This document shows, piece after piece, positions 1-9,318 of a DNA stretch of 64,000 nt (the first letter of the stretch is position 1; each line of letters begins with the position of its first letter). Under the pieces are notes generated by a model. The model was not told where the DNA came from. It saw nothing but the letters and a program-made list of their open reading frames with translations, and ran no database searches. This stretch comes from an uncultured Maribacter sp. (GTDB taxonomy: Bacteria > Bacteroidota > Bacteroidia > Flavobacteriales > Flavobacteriaceae), in assembly GCA_947498505.1 (NCBI GenBank), contig CANMKG010000009.1, positions 45,564-109,563 on the forward strand, read 5' to 3'. A program made the translations under genes and the position numbers.

Positions 1-966
1 TTAATTGCTTGTGGTATTCAATATATTTCATTTGGGAATTTTACTTTGTTTTCAGCGTTAAGTTTAGGTGTTCCAATTTTAAAAATCGGTTGTTTCATTT
101 TTGGATGTTATTGGGCTTTAAAAAGAAATCGTAAGGCTTGGATATTTTCTTTAGGAACCCTGGTGTTTAGTTATTTTACACTTGGTCCTTTTGTGAAATG
201 GTTTGGAGGAAAAACGGACATCAATGAGAATAATTTGAGTGTTATGAGCTTTAATGTAATGGGGTTTAATAAAAATATGTGGTGGTCTGATAAGACAATG
301 GGCCAACGCTCCATAAATTTTTTAAAGGATAAAAAACCTGATATTTTAAGCCTACAGGAGTTTGATTATTCTAAAATTCATAATGGAGATTTTGATTTTT
401 ATCCATATAGTTATGTTGATTTTGAGTATTATCAAAAAAAAGTTATTTCGGCGATATATTCTAAATATCCAATAGTTAATAGTGGTAGTCTTGGGTTTTC
501 TGATACCAATAACAATGGTATTTATGCAGATGTTTTATATAAAAACGATACAATTAGGGTTTACAATGTACATTTAGAATCCCTTAAGATTAGACCTAAA
601 AGTTTTGCAAAAGAAAATTCGGATAGGTTATATAATAGATTGGGAGAGTCTTTTTCCAAACAACAAGAACAAGCTGAAATTGTTAAGAAAAATATTAATA
701 CTTGTAGATATAAAAAAATAGTATGTGCTGATTTAAACAACACTCAATTTTCAAATGTTTATAAAGAAATTAAAGGAGATTTAAAAGATACTTTTAACGA
801 GGCTGGCTCTGGTATTGGTAGAACGTACCTTTTTGCTAAATTTCCGCTTAGAATAGATTTTATTTTGGTGGACGAACGGATGGAAATAAAAACACACCAT
901 AATTTTGATCAACGAATTTCTGATCACTTTCCCGTAATGGCTTCAATTAATACCAACTCCGATTAA
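1..966 (+). CDS. Endonuclease/exonuclease/phosphatase (EEP) family protein, 5' partial
   Basis: The reading frame is open from base 1, so the gene starts upstream of the window; 321 residues are visible. The first ~45 visible residues are hydrophobic and look like membrane helices; the rest is an EEP fold: a strand with SFNVMGFN, the metal-binding Glu in LSLQEFD, ADLNNTQFSNVY and the C-terminal SDHFPV with the catalytic Asp-His. Members hydrolyse phosphodiesters or phosphomonoesters; here the catalytic domain is probably tethered to the inner membrane and the substrate is unknown. The 3' end overlaps the convergent DUF6122 gene by 24 bp. Confidence 0.85.
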   Translation, partial: LIACGIQYISFGNFTLFSALSLGVPILKIGCFIFGCYWALKRNRKAWIFSLGTLVFSYFTLGPFVKWFGGKTDINENNLSVMSFNVMGFNKNMWWSDKTMGQRSINFLKDKKPDILSLQEFDYSKIHNGDFDFYPYSYVDFEYYQKKVISAIYSKYPIVNSGSLGFSDTNNNGIYADVLYKNDTIRVYNVHLESLKIRPKSFAKENSDRLYNRLGESFSKQQEQAEIVKKNINTCRYKKIVCADLNNTQFSNVYKEIKGDLKDTFNEAGSGIGRTYLFAKFPLRIDFILVDERMEIKTHHNFDQRISDHFPVMASINTNSD

Positions 967-1266
967 GTAACAATCTGTTAGATCGGCAAGTATGTGTATT
1001 AATAACCCTATTCCAAAAATTCGAGTTTTTTTATAGAATAGTAGTATTGTATAAAAGGCAATAGCCCAATAACTATGTAGTGGATGAAAATTTATACTGC
1101 ATCTAAAAGCATCAAAAATTGGGTCAGCTAATAGATGGTCAATATCAATTAATATTGCGGCTAATAGAATTAAAGTGGCTTTTACCTTATTTTCTTTAAT
1201 TAAGAATACCCCAATTAAAATGGGAACTATAAAATGTATACCATAATGGAGAAAAAATCTAAGCAT
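943..1266 (-). CDS. DUF6122 family small membrane protein
   Basis: This is a 107-residue protein with about four hydrophobic segments. Conserved polar residues sit inside membrane segments (IDIDHLLADP, HPLHSY, HILADLTDC), a His/Asp pattern reminiscent of membrane-embedded metal-dependent hydrolases such as YdjM-type proteins. The match to DUF6122 is from recalled family appearance. It overlaps the WbqC gene start region by 8 bp (1259-1266), suggesting translational coupling, and its 3' end overlaps the convergent EEP gene. Function is unknown. Confidence 0.7.
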   Translation of the reverse strand: MLRFFLHYGIHFIVPILIGVFLIKENKVKATLILLAAILIDIDHLLADPIFDAFRCSINFHPLHSYWAIAFYTILLFYKKTRIFGIGLLIHILADLTDCYLIGVGIN

Positions 1267-1894
1267 TTAAGAAACTTAGATTAATATTTTTCAGGTAATT
1301 AACGGTATTTGTTCCCTCGTTAAAGAGTAAATCCAAAATACTTAGATTTGGAGCAAATTCATTTCTGTCGTTAAAAACCTGAGTATATTCTTGCTGTTTT
1401 AAATCTACTTTTTGCTTAGAATCACATAAAAATCTAGCATCAATCTCGCTCGTTGTTACTTTTTGATACGAGGAAGTTTTGCCTTTAGGGAAATCAAGTT
1501 GAAGGCAATCGCAAATAGTTTCAATTGTTTTAAGGTTAAATTCCATGAGTGACTGCTCCTGGCTTTGAAACAAAGGGGCTATTTCGTCTTCGTAATATTC
1601 AAAAAACGGAGATGTTCTATAAGCGGTTTCAAGCGTTCTCCAATGTAAACGTTGCCAAGGATAAGAGTAGTCTATTTGTACATTGGAATAAGTTTGCCTT
1701 CCATTGTTTTTGCCTAAATGAACAATAGGAATATTAATCATATGCTTACCCTTATCCGTAGCTATGTAAGCTCTATTTCGGTATGTTTGCTTTTGGTAAT
1801 TGCCATGAGTCTCCCATACGATATCATGTTTTACAATAGCGGCGAAGGTCGCAATATTAGGAAAATATGAAGGGAGTAGTAAAAGCGGTTTCAA
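1259..1894 (-). CDS. WbqC family protein
   Basis: The 211-residue product matches WbqC-like proteins: an N-terminal LLPSYFPNIATFAAI motif, the basic YQKQTYRNRAYI segment and the PWQRLHWRTLETAYRTSPFF region typical of the family. WbqC proteins were first noted in O-antigen clusters and are widespread in Bacteroidota, with no proven reaction. It lies 4 bp downstream of lepB and overlaps DUF6122, so the three are probably one transcript. Confidence 0.8.
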   Translation of the reverse strand: MKPLLLLPSYFPNIATFAAIVKHDIVWETHGNYQKQTYRNRAYIATDKGKHMINIPIVHLGKNNGRQTYSNVQIDYSYPWQRLHWRTLETAYRTSPFFEYYEDEIAPLFQSQEQSLMEFNLKTIETICDCLQLDFPKGKTSSYQKVTTSEIDARFLCDSKQKVDLKQQEYTQVFNDRNEFAPNLSILDLLFNEGTNTVNYLKNINLSFLNA

Positions 1895-1898
1895 AATT

Positions 1899-3599
1899 TT
1901 ATTTTTTTACTTTTCGCTTTTTTCTAACAAAGTCAAATACAAACCACCCTACAAGAAGGAGAATAAAGTATTTAAAATATGATTGTGGTTCACCGTTTCC
2001 ATTAACAGTTGTAAAAACGCGATCCCATCTTACTTTCCAGTTGCTAATACCATCGGTAAAATTGTCAAAACTCATCCAAATAAATATTGGAGTTCCTACA
2101 ATATGATTATCAGGTACATATCCCCAAGCTCTACTATCTTCAGAGTGATCCCTGTTGTCACCCATCATCCAGTAGTAATCTTGTTTAAAAGTATAATTGT
2201 TTGCAACTTTTCCATTTAGTAGCACCTGATTTCCAGAAATACTAATCGTATTTTTTTCGTAATCGCGAATTATTTTTTTATACAGTGGAAGAGTTTGTAG
2301 ATTTAAAGGAATAGTTTTTCCTTTTTCTGGAATATATATTGGACCAAAATTATCATTGTTCCAAGCATATTGTGGGTCTTGAGGGAAAATATTAAACCCT
2401 TTTTGTCCAGCTGGTTCTATTACTTTTACAACAGAGTCTATTGCAGGGTTATTTCGAAGAGCTGTCACCATTTCATCTGTCAGAGGCACCATACGTTGTC
2501 TTTCTGCAACCTCTTTTAATGATAAACGTAAACTTTTGATAACGTCTTTAGGAATTCCTAAATGTTTGGTATACAGCTCAAGTTTACCTTTTTCTAGCTG
2601 ATTGTATCCTAAAAGATATTTGTTTAATCCTTGTGCTTGTTGTTGATTAACTTGGTTGCTTATATATTTTCTAGTAAAATCAACAACACCAGTCTTAGCT
2701 AATAATTTTGAAGAAACTCCTTTTTGAGAATATACTTTATAATCGTATTGCGGTTTTGCTCTGTCGGAAAGTTTTAGTTGTTTTCCGTTTACGAAAACAA
2801 AACCATCTTTAATTTCAAGCGAGTCTCCAGGTGTTCCAACACAGCGTTTTACATAATTCGATTTTTTGTCAATAGGTTTTTTAACACCTTTTTCTTTCTT
2901 AAAAAAAACACGTACGGTATCTGCTGGCCAACTGAATACAACAATATCATTCTTTTTTACTTTTTTAAACCCAGGTAATCTAAAATAGGGGAGTTGAGGT
3001 TTATTTAGGTATGAGCGTGTTTTTACTATTGGAAGTGTATCATGCACCATGGGAGCAGCAACGGTTGTCATTGGTGTTCTAGCTCCATAATGAAATTTGC
3101 TTACGAATAAAAAATCTCCAACACGTAGTGTACGTTCTAAAGACCCAGTAGGAATTACATATGGTTGAATAAAGTAAGTGTGCACCAAAGTAGCTGCAAC
3201 TATGGCAAAAACAATGGAACTTACCCATTCTCCCATTGCAGTTTTTGGAGTAAGGCTTCTATTTTCAACGTATTTCACATCTAATGCATAGTTGACATAA
3301 TAGATGTAAAAACCTAAAGTTAAAATCACTAACCAAGATTCAAGAGTACTATTTCTGCCAAAACTCCTTATGGTTTCAATCCATATTACAGGAAACATTA
3401 AAAGATTAATTATTGGAATAAACAAAAAGATTACCCACCATTTTGGTCTATTGATAATCTGCATTAAAACAATTGCATTATAAATCGGAATAATAGCTTC
3501 CCATGCCTTTCTTCCAGCTTTTACATATAATTTCCAAGTTCCTAAAAAATGGATAACCTGAATAATTAGTATAAAAATAATCCACTGTGTAATGTCCAT
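1899..3599 (-). CDS. lepB: Signal peptidase I, long Bacteroidota type
   Basis: This is a 566-residue membrane protease that removes signal peptides from exported pre-proteins. Residues 1-105 form three to four membrane helices (DUF5684-like). The serine protease part starts near residue 120 with another helix; the catalytic Ser is S153 in VIPTGSLERTL and the general-base Lys is K251 in YVKRCVGTPGDS. Box E is MMGDNRDHSEDSRAWGYVP near residue 490, and a final hydrophobic segment closes the protein. The family's usual E. coli length is ~320, but a long insert between boxes D and E is normal in flavobacteria. It is followed by WbqC and preceded by dapB, 59 bp away. Confidence 0.93.
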   Translation of the reverse strand: MDITQWIIFILIIQVIHFLGTWKLYVKAGRKAWEAIIPIYNAIVLMQIINRPKWWVIFLFIPIINLLMFPVIWIETIRSFGRNSTLESWLVILTLGFYIYYVNYALDVKYVENRSLTPKTAMGEWVSSIVFAIVAATLVHTYFIQPYVIPTGSLERTLRVGDFLFVSKFHYGARTPMTTVAAPMVHDTLPIVKTRSYLNKPQLPYFRLPGFKKVKKNDIVVFSWPADTVRVFFKKEKGVKKPIDKKSNYVKRCVGTPGDSLEIKDGFVFVNGKQLKLSDRAKPQYDYKVYSQKGVSSKLLAKTGVVDFTRKYISNQVNQQQAQGLNKYLLGYNQLEKGKLELYTKHLGIPKDVIKSLRLSLKEVAERQRMVPLTDEMVTALRNNPAIDSVVKVIEPAGQKGFNIFPQDPQYAWNNDNFGPIYIPEKGKTIPLNLQTLPLYKKIIRDYEKNTISISGNQVLLNGKVANNYTFKQDYYWMMGDNRDHSEDSRAWGYVPDNHIVGTPIFIWMSFDNFTDGISNWKVRWDRVFTTVNGNGEPQSYFKYFILLLVGWFVFDFVRKKRKVKK

Positions 3600-3658
3600 A
3601 AAAATATTTTTTAATGCTAATGCATATATGTCTGTATGCTTTTAAAAAGTTACAGTTA

Positions 3659-4360
3659 TTAACTTAGGTTTAACACGTTTTTCATTGAAAAAACTCCTGT
3701 TTTTCCGACAATCCATTCGGCCGCAGTAACTGCACCTAGTGCAAACCCTTCTCTATTATGCGCTGTATGTTTAATTTCAATACTATCAACAATGCTACTG
3801 TAATCCACGGTATGCGTTCCAGGGACTTCAGGAATACGTTTTGCTACTATAGGAATTTCATTGGTTTCACCATTATCTAATTTCCAATCACTATAGTTGC
3901 TATTGTTTATAACTCCTTCGGCTAAAGTAATAGCAGTACCACTGGGTGCATCTAATTTTTGGGTATGATGAATTTCTTCCATTGCAACGCTATATTGCTT
4001 TAAGTTTTTCATCATTTTGGCTAAATATTCATTGAGCTCAAAGAAAATGTTGACACCCAGACTAAAGTTAGACGCATAGATAAATGCACCCTTTTTTGAT
4101 TCACAAAGCGCTACAGCTTTGTCATAATTATCTAACCAGCCTGTTGTTCCAGATATAATAGGAACATTGTTCTCCAAACATTTGGTGATGTTACCGTATG
4201 CAGAAGACGGCATGCTAAAGTCTATAGCTACATCCATTTCAGAAAAATTAATTTCTGTGGTATCAATATCTATTTTTGCTACAATGGTATGACCTCTTTT
4301 AAGAGCTATTTGCTCAATCATTTTACCCATTTTTCCGTAGCCAAATAATGCAATGTTCAT
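3659..4360 (-). CDS. dapB: 4-hydroxy-tetrahydrodipicolinate reductase
   Basis: The 233-residue enzyme performs the NAD(P)H-dependent step of the diaminopimelate/lysine pathway in the cytoplasm. The N-terminal Rossmann loop is FGYGKMGKMIE (residues 6-16); SGTTGW and the catalytic/substrate motif EEIHHTQKLDAPSGTA follow. The size is a little shorter than the E. coli enzyme (273), as usual for Bacteroidota. It lies 4 bp downstream of the DUF5683 gene and belongs to the parA-parB-DUF5683-dapB-lepB order common in flavobacteria. Confidence 0.95.
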   Translation of the reverse strand: MNIALFGYGKMGKMIEQIALKRGHTIVAKIDIDTTEINFSEMDVAIDFSMPSSAYGNITKCLENNVPIISGTTGWLDNYDKAVALCESKKGAFIYASNFSLGVNIFFELNEYLAKMMKNLKQYSVAMEEIHHTQKLDAPSGTAITLAEGVINNSNYSDWKLDNGETNEIPIVAKRIPEVPGTHTVDYSSIVDSIEIKHTAHNREGFALGAVTAAEWIVGKTGVFSMKNVLNLS

Positions 4361-4364
4361 TTTG

Positions 4365-5000
4365 TTAAAATTTGATAGTTAATGCCATCCCATAATTTGG
4401 ATTGTTCGTAATTGGATCCAAATTGAAATAGGGATTAAAATCCAAAGTTAAGTCATCATCTACATTAAATTGTTTTAAATGTGCATCAACATTAGCATCT
4501 ATAACATTTACAGCATAAAAAGCAATAGATAAAACAAGCCAGAGATCTCTATCACGTTGATATCTTTCTTGTTGGTTTTGTAAAACATCTAGTTCAAAGT
4601 GAGGGATTTTAAGTTCTGGATTGTTGTTAGGGTTATAAAATTCGTCATCAAAAAAACCTGCTTGTCTTCTTTTAAAAGCAACTCTAAAGCGGTCGTATAG
4701 TCTGTCGTTTTGTATATATGAAAAAACACCAGTCCCCAGCAAAGCGTAGACCAAAGGTACTTTCCAATAGCGCTTATTATATACTTGACCTAAACCGGGA
4801 AGCAGGGCACTATAAAAGGCTGCTTTACTGGGTGCAAGTGGATTTATTCGCTTTTTTTTAGTCAGAAGAGAGTCGTTTACTAAACGCTTGCTAACTTTTA
4901 CCTCCTCGGGTAATGAATCTGTTTTTGTTTCTTCTTGCGAAAAACCGCTAATAGAAATAAATAGACTGTAAATTAATACTAAAACAAGGTTTTTATTCAC
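4365..5000 (-). CDS. DUF5683 domain-containing protein
   Basis: This 211-residue protein starts with a signal peptide (residues 1-20, ending FSQ). The core PSKAAFYSALLPGLGQVYNK plus two hydrophobic segments is the DUF5683 signature, which recurs beside parB and dapB in Bacteroidota. It overlaps parB by 8 bp. The location is envelope; function is unknown. Confidence 0.8.
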   Translation of the reverse strand: MNKNLVLVLIYSLFISISGFSQEETKTDSLPEEVKVSKRLVNDSLLTKKKRINPLAPSKAAFYSALLPGLGQVYNKRYWKVPLVYALLGTGVFSYIQNDRLYDRFRVAFKRRQAGFFDDEFYNPNNNPELKIPHFELDVLQNQQERYQRDRDLWLVLSIAFYAVNVIDANVDAHLKQFNVDDDLTLDFNPYFNLDPITNNPNYGMALTIKF

Positions 5001-5898
5001 CTGTAATTAATTTTTTAATTCTATTAAACTCATCTTCAGAGGTAAACGGGATGGTTATTTTTCCTTTGTTTCCATCAGGAGATTTTACATCTACTTTTAC
5101 AGCTAATGTTTTTTCAAGTTCTTTAGCACCTGAGTCAATAAATTGAGGAGTTTGTTTAGAAGAAGCTTTTGATACTTGAGAAGGTTTAACTCCTGCATGA
5201 TAATTTTTTACCGCTTTTTCTGTATCTCTTACTGATAGGTTTTGCCCAACTATTTTTTCATAAAGTTCAATTTGGTCGTTCCTATTTTCAATGTTAACCA
5301 AAGTTCTTCCGTGCCCCATACTTAGAAAACCATCTCTAATTCCAGTTTGGATTATAGGGTCAAGTTTTAAAAGTCTTAAATAGTTGGCAATTGTGGACCT
5401 CTTTTTACCGACACGGTCACTTAATTTTTCTTGTGTAAGTTTAATTTCGTCAATAAGCCTTTGGTAAGAAAGTGCAATTTCAATGGGATCTAAATCTTGA
5501 CGTTGAATATTTTCAACCAAAGCCATTTCTAATGACTCTTGATCGTTTGCAATACGTATATAGGCAGGTATGGTCTCTAATCCAATTAACTTAGAAGCTC
5601 TAAATCTTCTTTCACCTGATACAAGTTGGTATTTGTTAAAATCTAGTTTTCTAACCGTAATAGGTTGAATTACCCCTAGCTCTTTTATGGATATTGCTAA
5701 TTCGTTTAAAGCTTCATCATTAAAATTAGAACGTGGTTGAAATGGATTTACTTCAATTGAAACAATTTCTAACTCCACAATATTACCAACAACCTTATCC
5801 GCGTTTTTATCGGATACAGATTGAATATCATTTTCGGGGTCTTTCAAAAGCGCAGAAAGTCCCCTTCCAAGGGCTTGTTTTTTTGTTGCTTTCGCCAT
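4993..5898 (-). CDS. parB: Chromosome-partitioning protein ParB
   Basis: The 301-residue protein has the ParB CTPase/parS-binding order: the N-terminal LGRGLSALL, box I around IQPITVRKL, box II GERRFRASKLIG, the helix-turn-helix TQEKLSDRVGKKRSTIANYLRLL and a C-terminal dimerisation domain. It loads at parS and works with ParA in origin segregation. Its start overlaps the parA stop by 1 nt, so the two are translationally coupled. No parS sequence was recognised nearby. Confidence 0.95.
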   Translation of the reverse strand: MAKATKKQALGRGLSALLKDPENDIQSVSDKNADKVVGNIVELEIVSIEVNPFQPRSNFNDEALNELAISIKELGVIQPITVRKLDFNKYQLVSGERRFRASKLIGLETIPAYIRIANDQESLEMALVENIQRQDLDPIEIALSYQRLIDEIKLTQEKLSDRVGKKRSTIANYLRLLKLDPIIQTGIRDGFLSMGHGRTLVNIENRNDQIELYEKIVGQNLSVRDTEKAVKNYHAGVKPSQVSKASSKQTPQFIDSGAKELEKTLAVKVDVKSPDGNKGKITIPFTSEDEFNRIKKLITGE

Positions 5899-6671
5899 TA
5901 TACGGTTTGCTTATTTTTCTTTACGACTTCGTGAGCCAAATTAAGATAATTTGCTGCACCTTTACTGCTAGCATCATATTTTATTATACTTTCCCCATAA
6001 CTAGGAGCTTCGCTTAAGCGAACATTTCGTTGAATAATAGTTTCAAATACCATATCAGCAAAATGTTTACGCACTTCTTCTACTACTTGATTAGAAAGTC
6101 GTAATCTAGAATCATACATGGTCAATAACATTCCTTCGATATCTAAATCGGAGTTATGAATTTTTTGAACACTTTTTATTGTGTTTAGTAACTTTCCTAA
6201 ACCTTCAAGAGCAAAATATTCGCACTGTATAGGTATTATTACAGAATCAGCCGCGGTAAGCGCATTAAGCGTTAATAAGCCAAGAGAGGGAGCACAATCA
6301 ATTAAAATATAATCATAGTCATTTCTTAAATCTGAAATGGCTTTTTTCATCATATACTCTCTTTGGTCTTTGTCAACCAATTCAATTTCAATAGCTACAA
6401 GATCTATATGTGCCGGAATTAAATCTACATTTGGGGATGTAGTTTCTATTATGGTTTCTTTAGCCGTTTTCGTATGCTCTAAGAGCTGATAAGTACCTAA
6501 CCCAACACTTTCCACATCTATACCTAAACCTGATGTAGCATTCGCTTGGGGGTCAGCATCAATTAGTAAAACCTTTTTTTCGAGTACACCTAGTGAGGCA
6601 GCTAGGTTTACCGTGGTAGTAGTTTTACCTACACCACCTTTTTGATTTGCTATAGCAATTATCTTGCCCAT
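5898..6671 (-). CDS. parA: Chromosome-partitioning ATPase ParA (Soj)
   Basis: The 257-residue Walker-type ATPase has the deviant P-loop QKGGVGKTTTTVNLA at residues 10-24, the DADPQANATSG motif and the Walker B DYILIDCAPSLG. It makes dynamic nucleoid-bound gradients that move ParB-parS complexes. It is first of a probable leftward operon running through parB, DUF5683 and dapB. The 140 bp to mutA contain no recognisable terminator hairpin of note. Confidence 0.95.
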   Translation of the reverse strand: MGKIIAIANQKGGVGKTTTTVNLAASLGVLEKKVLLIDADPQANATSGLGIDVESVGLGTYQLLEHTKTAKETIIETTSPNVDLIPAHIDLVAIEIELVDKDQREYMMKKAISDLRNDYDYILIDCAPSLGLLTLNALTAADSVIIPIQCEYFALEGLGKLLNTIKSVQKIHNSDLDIEGMLLTMYDSRLRLSNQVVEEVRKHFADMVFETIIQRNVRLSEAPSYGESIIKYDASSKGAANYLNLAHEVVKKNKQTV

Positions 6672-6811
6672 ATACGTAGTAAGTTAGGTTGTAAAAATAC
6701 AATTAATTACGTCGATTTAGAAAGGATTTTGTTAACACAAAGTGAATAATTGTGAGCTAACTAGTTAAATTAGGTTAAAGTTTTGATTATAATTTAATAA
6801 CAGCCTATAAT

Positions 6812-8179
6812 TTAGGGTTTTTCGTTTTCTTTTTTAAGTCTCTTTATTTCGAAATTTTCCGCAAGTCGTTTTTCCAAAATGGGCTTAATACTAGTTTTTT
6901 GTGCTTTCTTTTGCGAAAAAGAATAGGGTTTTATCTTGCTTTTTATACAATCACTGCTGTTTTGATATTTATTAATTCCGACAAGAACAATATTCTCATC
7001 ATCAAACATTTTCTGCTCTTTTAAGGCACTCTCGTTAATTTTGTTTTGTATACTGCCTTTTCTCAGAAGTTTTAAAAAACCTCCAGAAGATTCAATGTTT
7101 TTAAACAATAACAGGGCTTTTTCAGCTAGTTGATTACTAATGCTTTCTATGTAATAGGAGCCGTCGGTTGGGTTGGAAATTTTGTTAAACTGTCCTTCAC
7201 TTTTTAGCATCAATAACTGATTTCTTGCAATACGTTTTCCAAAATCGTCATCACGATCAAAATTGGTGTTAAATGCATTGTTACAAACAACATTAGCGCC
7301 CCCTAAAATACTGGACATGCATTCTGTTGTAGCGCGTAATATGTTAGTATTAAAATTGTAAAGCGTTTTATTCCTATTTGTTGGCGATGATATTATTTGT
7401 AAGTCTATTTTTAGTTTATACTCACCAATTAAAGTTTCCCATAACCTTCGTAAAGCCCTTAATTTTGCAATCTCAAAAAAATAGTTGCTTCCAATCGCAA
7501 TTTTAAAATAGGCGGTTTTAATTTTTGATAGTAGATTTAATTCATCAAAATAGATTAAATATTCGTTAGCGTGAGCAAGCGCATAACTTAATTCCTGAAC
7601 TTTATTTGCTCCAGCATTTTGATAAACACTTGCATCAATGTAAAGCGATTTTGGTGTTATTGTCTCAAGAATTTTAAAATCTTTTTTTAGATTAAAGTGC
7701 CAGTTTCCTGTTCTTGCAAGATGGCCAATAATGTCAATGTTTACAATAACTTTTTTAGCAAATTTTTGAATTTGGTTTATATAAGTTTTGGATAGAAAGT
7801 TGAGAATTATGTGAATTGTAGTCTTTTCTATGTCAAAACCTTCTAGTAAGGTTTTAATTTCTATTTTTTGAGTATCTATTATGAAAATTAAACTTTCAGA
7901 ACCATTTTTTATAGCATTGTGAGCTTCCTTATTAGCTTTAGATGCATTGTTTACATAAATGAATTCACCAATGAACCATTTTGAAGTAGATTGGGAACTA
8001 AAGTTGTATTCTTTATTGAATTCGTCTTTATGATAAAAAGGTTTTACCTTAATACCTTCTGGAGATTCCCAAACTAAAGCTTTGTTATATTCATCTCCTT
8101 TTAAGTCAAACTGAATTTTTTGTTTCCAAGCTTTTGAGGAGATTTCATTAAATTCATCGAATAAGAAATTCTTACTCAT
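6812..8179 (-). CDS. mutA: Methylmalonyl-CoA mutase small (beta) subunit
   Basis: The 455-residue protein is the non-catalytic, B12-less subunit that pairs with the MutB/ScpA catalytic subunit to interconvert methylmalonyl-CoA and succinyl-CoA. Recognisable parts are the N-terminal LFDEFNEISSKAWKQKIQ linker, a TIM-barrel core with SLYIDASVYQNAGANKVQEL, and ATTECMSSILGGANVVCNNAF followed by RIARNQLLMLKSEG and GSYYIESISNQLAEKAL. It overlaps the ftsB/divIC stop by 8 bp. In many flavobacteria the large subunit follows directly; here the next gene is parA, so mutB must lie elsewhere. The meaB chaperone gene is 1.1 kb away on the other strand. Confidence 0.88.
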   Translation of the reverse strand: MSKNFLFDEFNEISSKAWKQKIQFDLKGDEYNKALVWESPEGIKVKPFYHKDEFNKEYNFSSQSTSKWFIGEFIYVNNASKANKEAHNAIKNGSESLIFIIDTQKIEIKTLLEGFDIEKTTIHIILNFLSKTYINQIQKFAKKVIVNIDIIGHLARTGNWHFNLKKDFKILETITPKSLYIDASVYQNAGANKVQELSYALAHANEYLIYFDELNLLSKIKTAYFKIAIGSNYFFEIAKLRALRRLWETLIGEYKLKIDLQIISSPTNRNKTLYNFNTNILRATTECMSSILGGANVVCNNAFNTNFDRDDDFGKRIARNQLLMLKSEGQFNKISNPTDGSYYIESISNQLAEKALLLFKNIESSGGFLKLLRKGSIQNKINESALKEQKMFDDENIVLVGINKYQNSSDCIKSKIKPYSFSQKKAQKTSIKPILEKRLAENFEIKRLKKENEKP

Positions 8180-8510
8180 TTTTAGAAGTTTTAATACTGT
8201 CTTGGTACTCTATAAGATAAATTTCTTCGTTCTTTTTTTTAAGGTAATATTGTTCTCTGGCAAATTTTTCTAACTCACTTTTATCAGATAATTTATCCCT
8301 AGTTTTTTTGTCTTTTTCAATTTCATTGATTAAAAAGTCTTTTGTTTTTTCTAGGTTTTTAATCTCTTTTTTTAATTCCGCATGAATTAAAAGCGAATTT
8401 GTATCAAAAAATATCATCCAAATAGCAAAAATGGTAAGTATAATAACATAAAGATTAGTAACAATACTAAACCATTTTTTCTTTCGGAGTTCTTTTAATC
8501 GTAGAGCCAT
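8172..8510 (-). CDS. Septum formation initiator family protein (FtsB/DivIC)
   Basis: This 112-residue bitopic membrane protein has one helix (about residues 15-35) followed by a coiled coil (residues 42-85, rich in E/K heptads) and a short periplasmic tail; it contains the FAREQYYLKKKNEEI motif typical of FtsB/DivIC. The family bridges FtsL and the septal synthase. It sits between udk and mutA, the usual flavobacterial order, with 6 bp to udk and 8 bp overlap with mutA. Confidence 0.85.
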   Translation of the reverse strand: MALRLKELRKKKWFSIVTNLYVIILTIFAIWMIFFDTNSLLIHAELKKEIKNLEKTKDFLINEIEKDKKTRDKLSDKSELEKFAREQYYLKKKNEEIYLIEYQDSIKTSKNE

Positions 8511-8516
8511 TAGATA

Positions 8517-9125
8517 TTATTTTAACCTGTCGTTAATTATTGTTTTTACAATATCTACGGCAACGGTGTTGTACTTATTGTTTGGAATAATAATATCTGC
8601 ATATTCTTTACTGGGTTCAATAAACTGGTCATGCATAGGTTTTAAAATAGATAAATAATTATCTAAAGTTTCTTCTAAACTCCACCCACGCTCGGTAACA
8701 TCACGTTTAAGTCTTCTGATAAGTCGTTCGTCTGAGTCTGCATGTACAAAGATTTTGATGTCTAACTTTTCTCTAATTTGAGGGTTTGTTAAAATTAAAA
8801 TTCCTTCAACAATCATCACCTTGGTAGCCTTGGTTTTGATGGTTTCTCCAGTTCGGTTACACTCCAAAAAAGAATACACTGGCTGATCTATAGATTGTCC
8901 AGTTTTTAAAATGGCTAAATGCTTATTAAATAGATCAAAATCAATAGATTTTGGATGGTCGAAATTAGTTTTTTTCCGTTTTTCAAGTGTAAGGTGAGAT
9001 AAATCATTATAATAAGAATCTTGAGAAAGTAAACCAACGTCTTCCCCTTTTAATTCATTCATTATTTGATTTACCACGGTGGTTTTTCCACAACTAGTTC
9101 CTCCCGCAATACCAATTACAAGCAT
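8517..9125 (-). CDS. udk: Uridine kinase
   Basis: The 202-residue enzyme phosphorylates uridine and cytidine in pyrimidine salvage. The P-loop is GIAGGTSCGKTT (residues 5-16); SQDSYYNDL, NFDHPKSIDFDLF and RLIRRLKRDVTERG are the nucleoside-binding and lid motifs of the family. It is first in the leftward udk-ftsB-mutA unit and divergent from meaB, with a shared 193-bp promoter region. Confidence 0.95.
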   Translation of the reverse strand: MLVIGIAGGTSCGKTTVVNQIMNELKGEDVGLLSQDSYYNDLSHLTLEKRKKTNFDHPKSIDFDLFNKHLAILKTGQSIDQPVYSFLECNRTGETIKTKATKVMIVEGILILTNPQIREKLDIKIFVHADSDERLIRRLKRDVTERGWSLEETLDNYLSILKPMHDQFIEPSKEYADIIIPNNKYNTVAVDIVKTIINDRLK

Positions 9126-9256
9126 ACAATGTAAAGTTTACTCCAAAAATACGTAAAACCATCAAATGCTTGTAAAAAGCCCATATTTTATTAATAAAGA
9201 AGATGGCATGTTTAATATAAAATAAATTGAAAGTAAGCTTCATTTTTTATAATGGT

Positions 9257-9264
9257 TATCTTTG
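9257..9264 (+). promoter_or_regulatory. -7 promoter box upstream of meaB
   Basis: TATCTTTG fits the Bacteroidota -7 consensus TAnnTTTG exactly and lies 54 bp before the meaB start in the divergent udk/meaB region. No clear -33 TTG element sits at ideal spacing, so the call is moderate. Confidence 0.5.
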
Positions 9265-9318
9265 ATAACTGATTAATGTTGGAGATTTAATGCAGTTTTA
9301 AAACAAGGTACATTTTTT

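Noticed and set aside
6672..6811. A parS site near parAB (TGTTAACA at ~6730)
   Set aside because: It does not match the 16-bp parS palindrome; no other parS candidate was found in the window.
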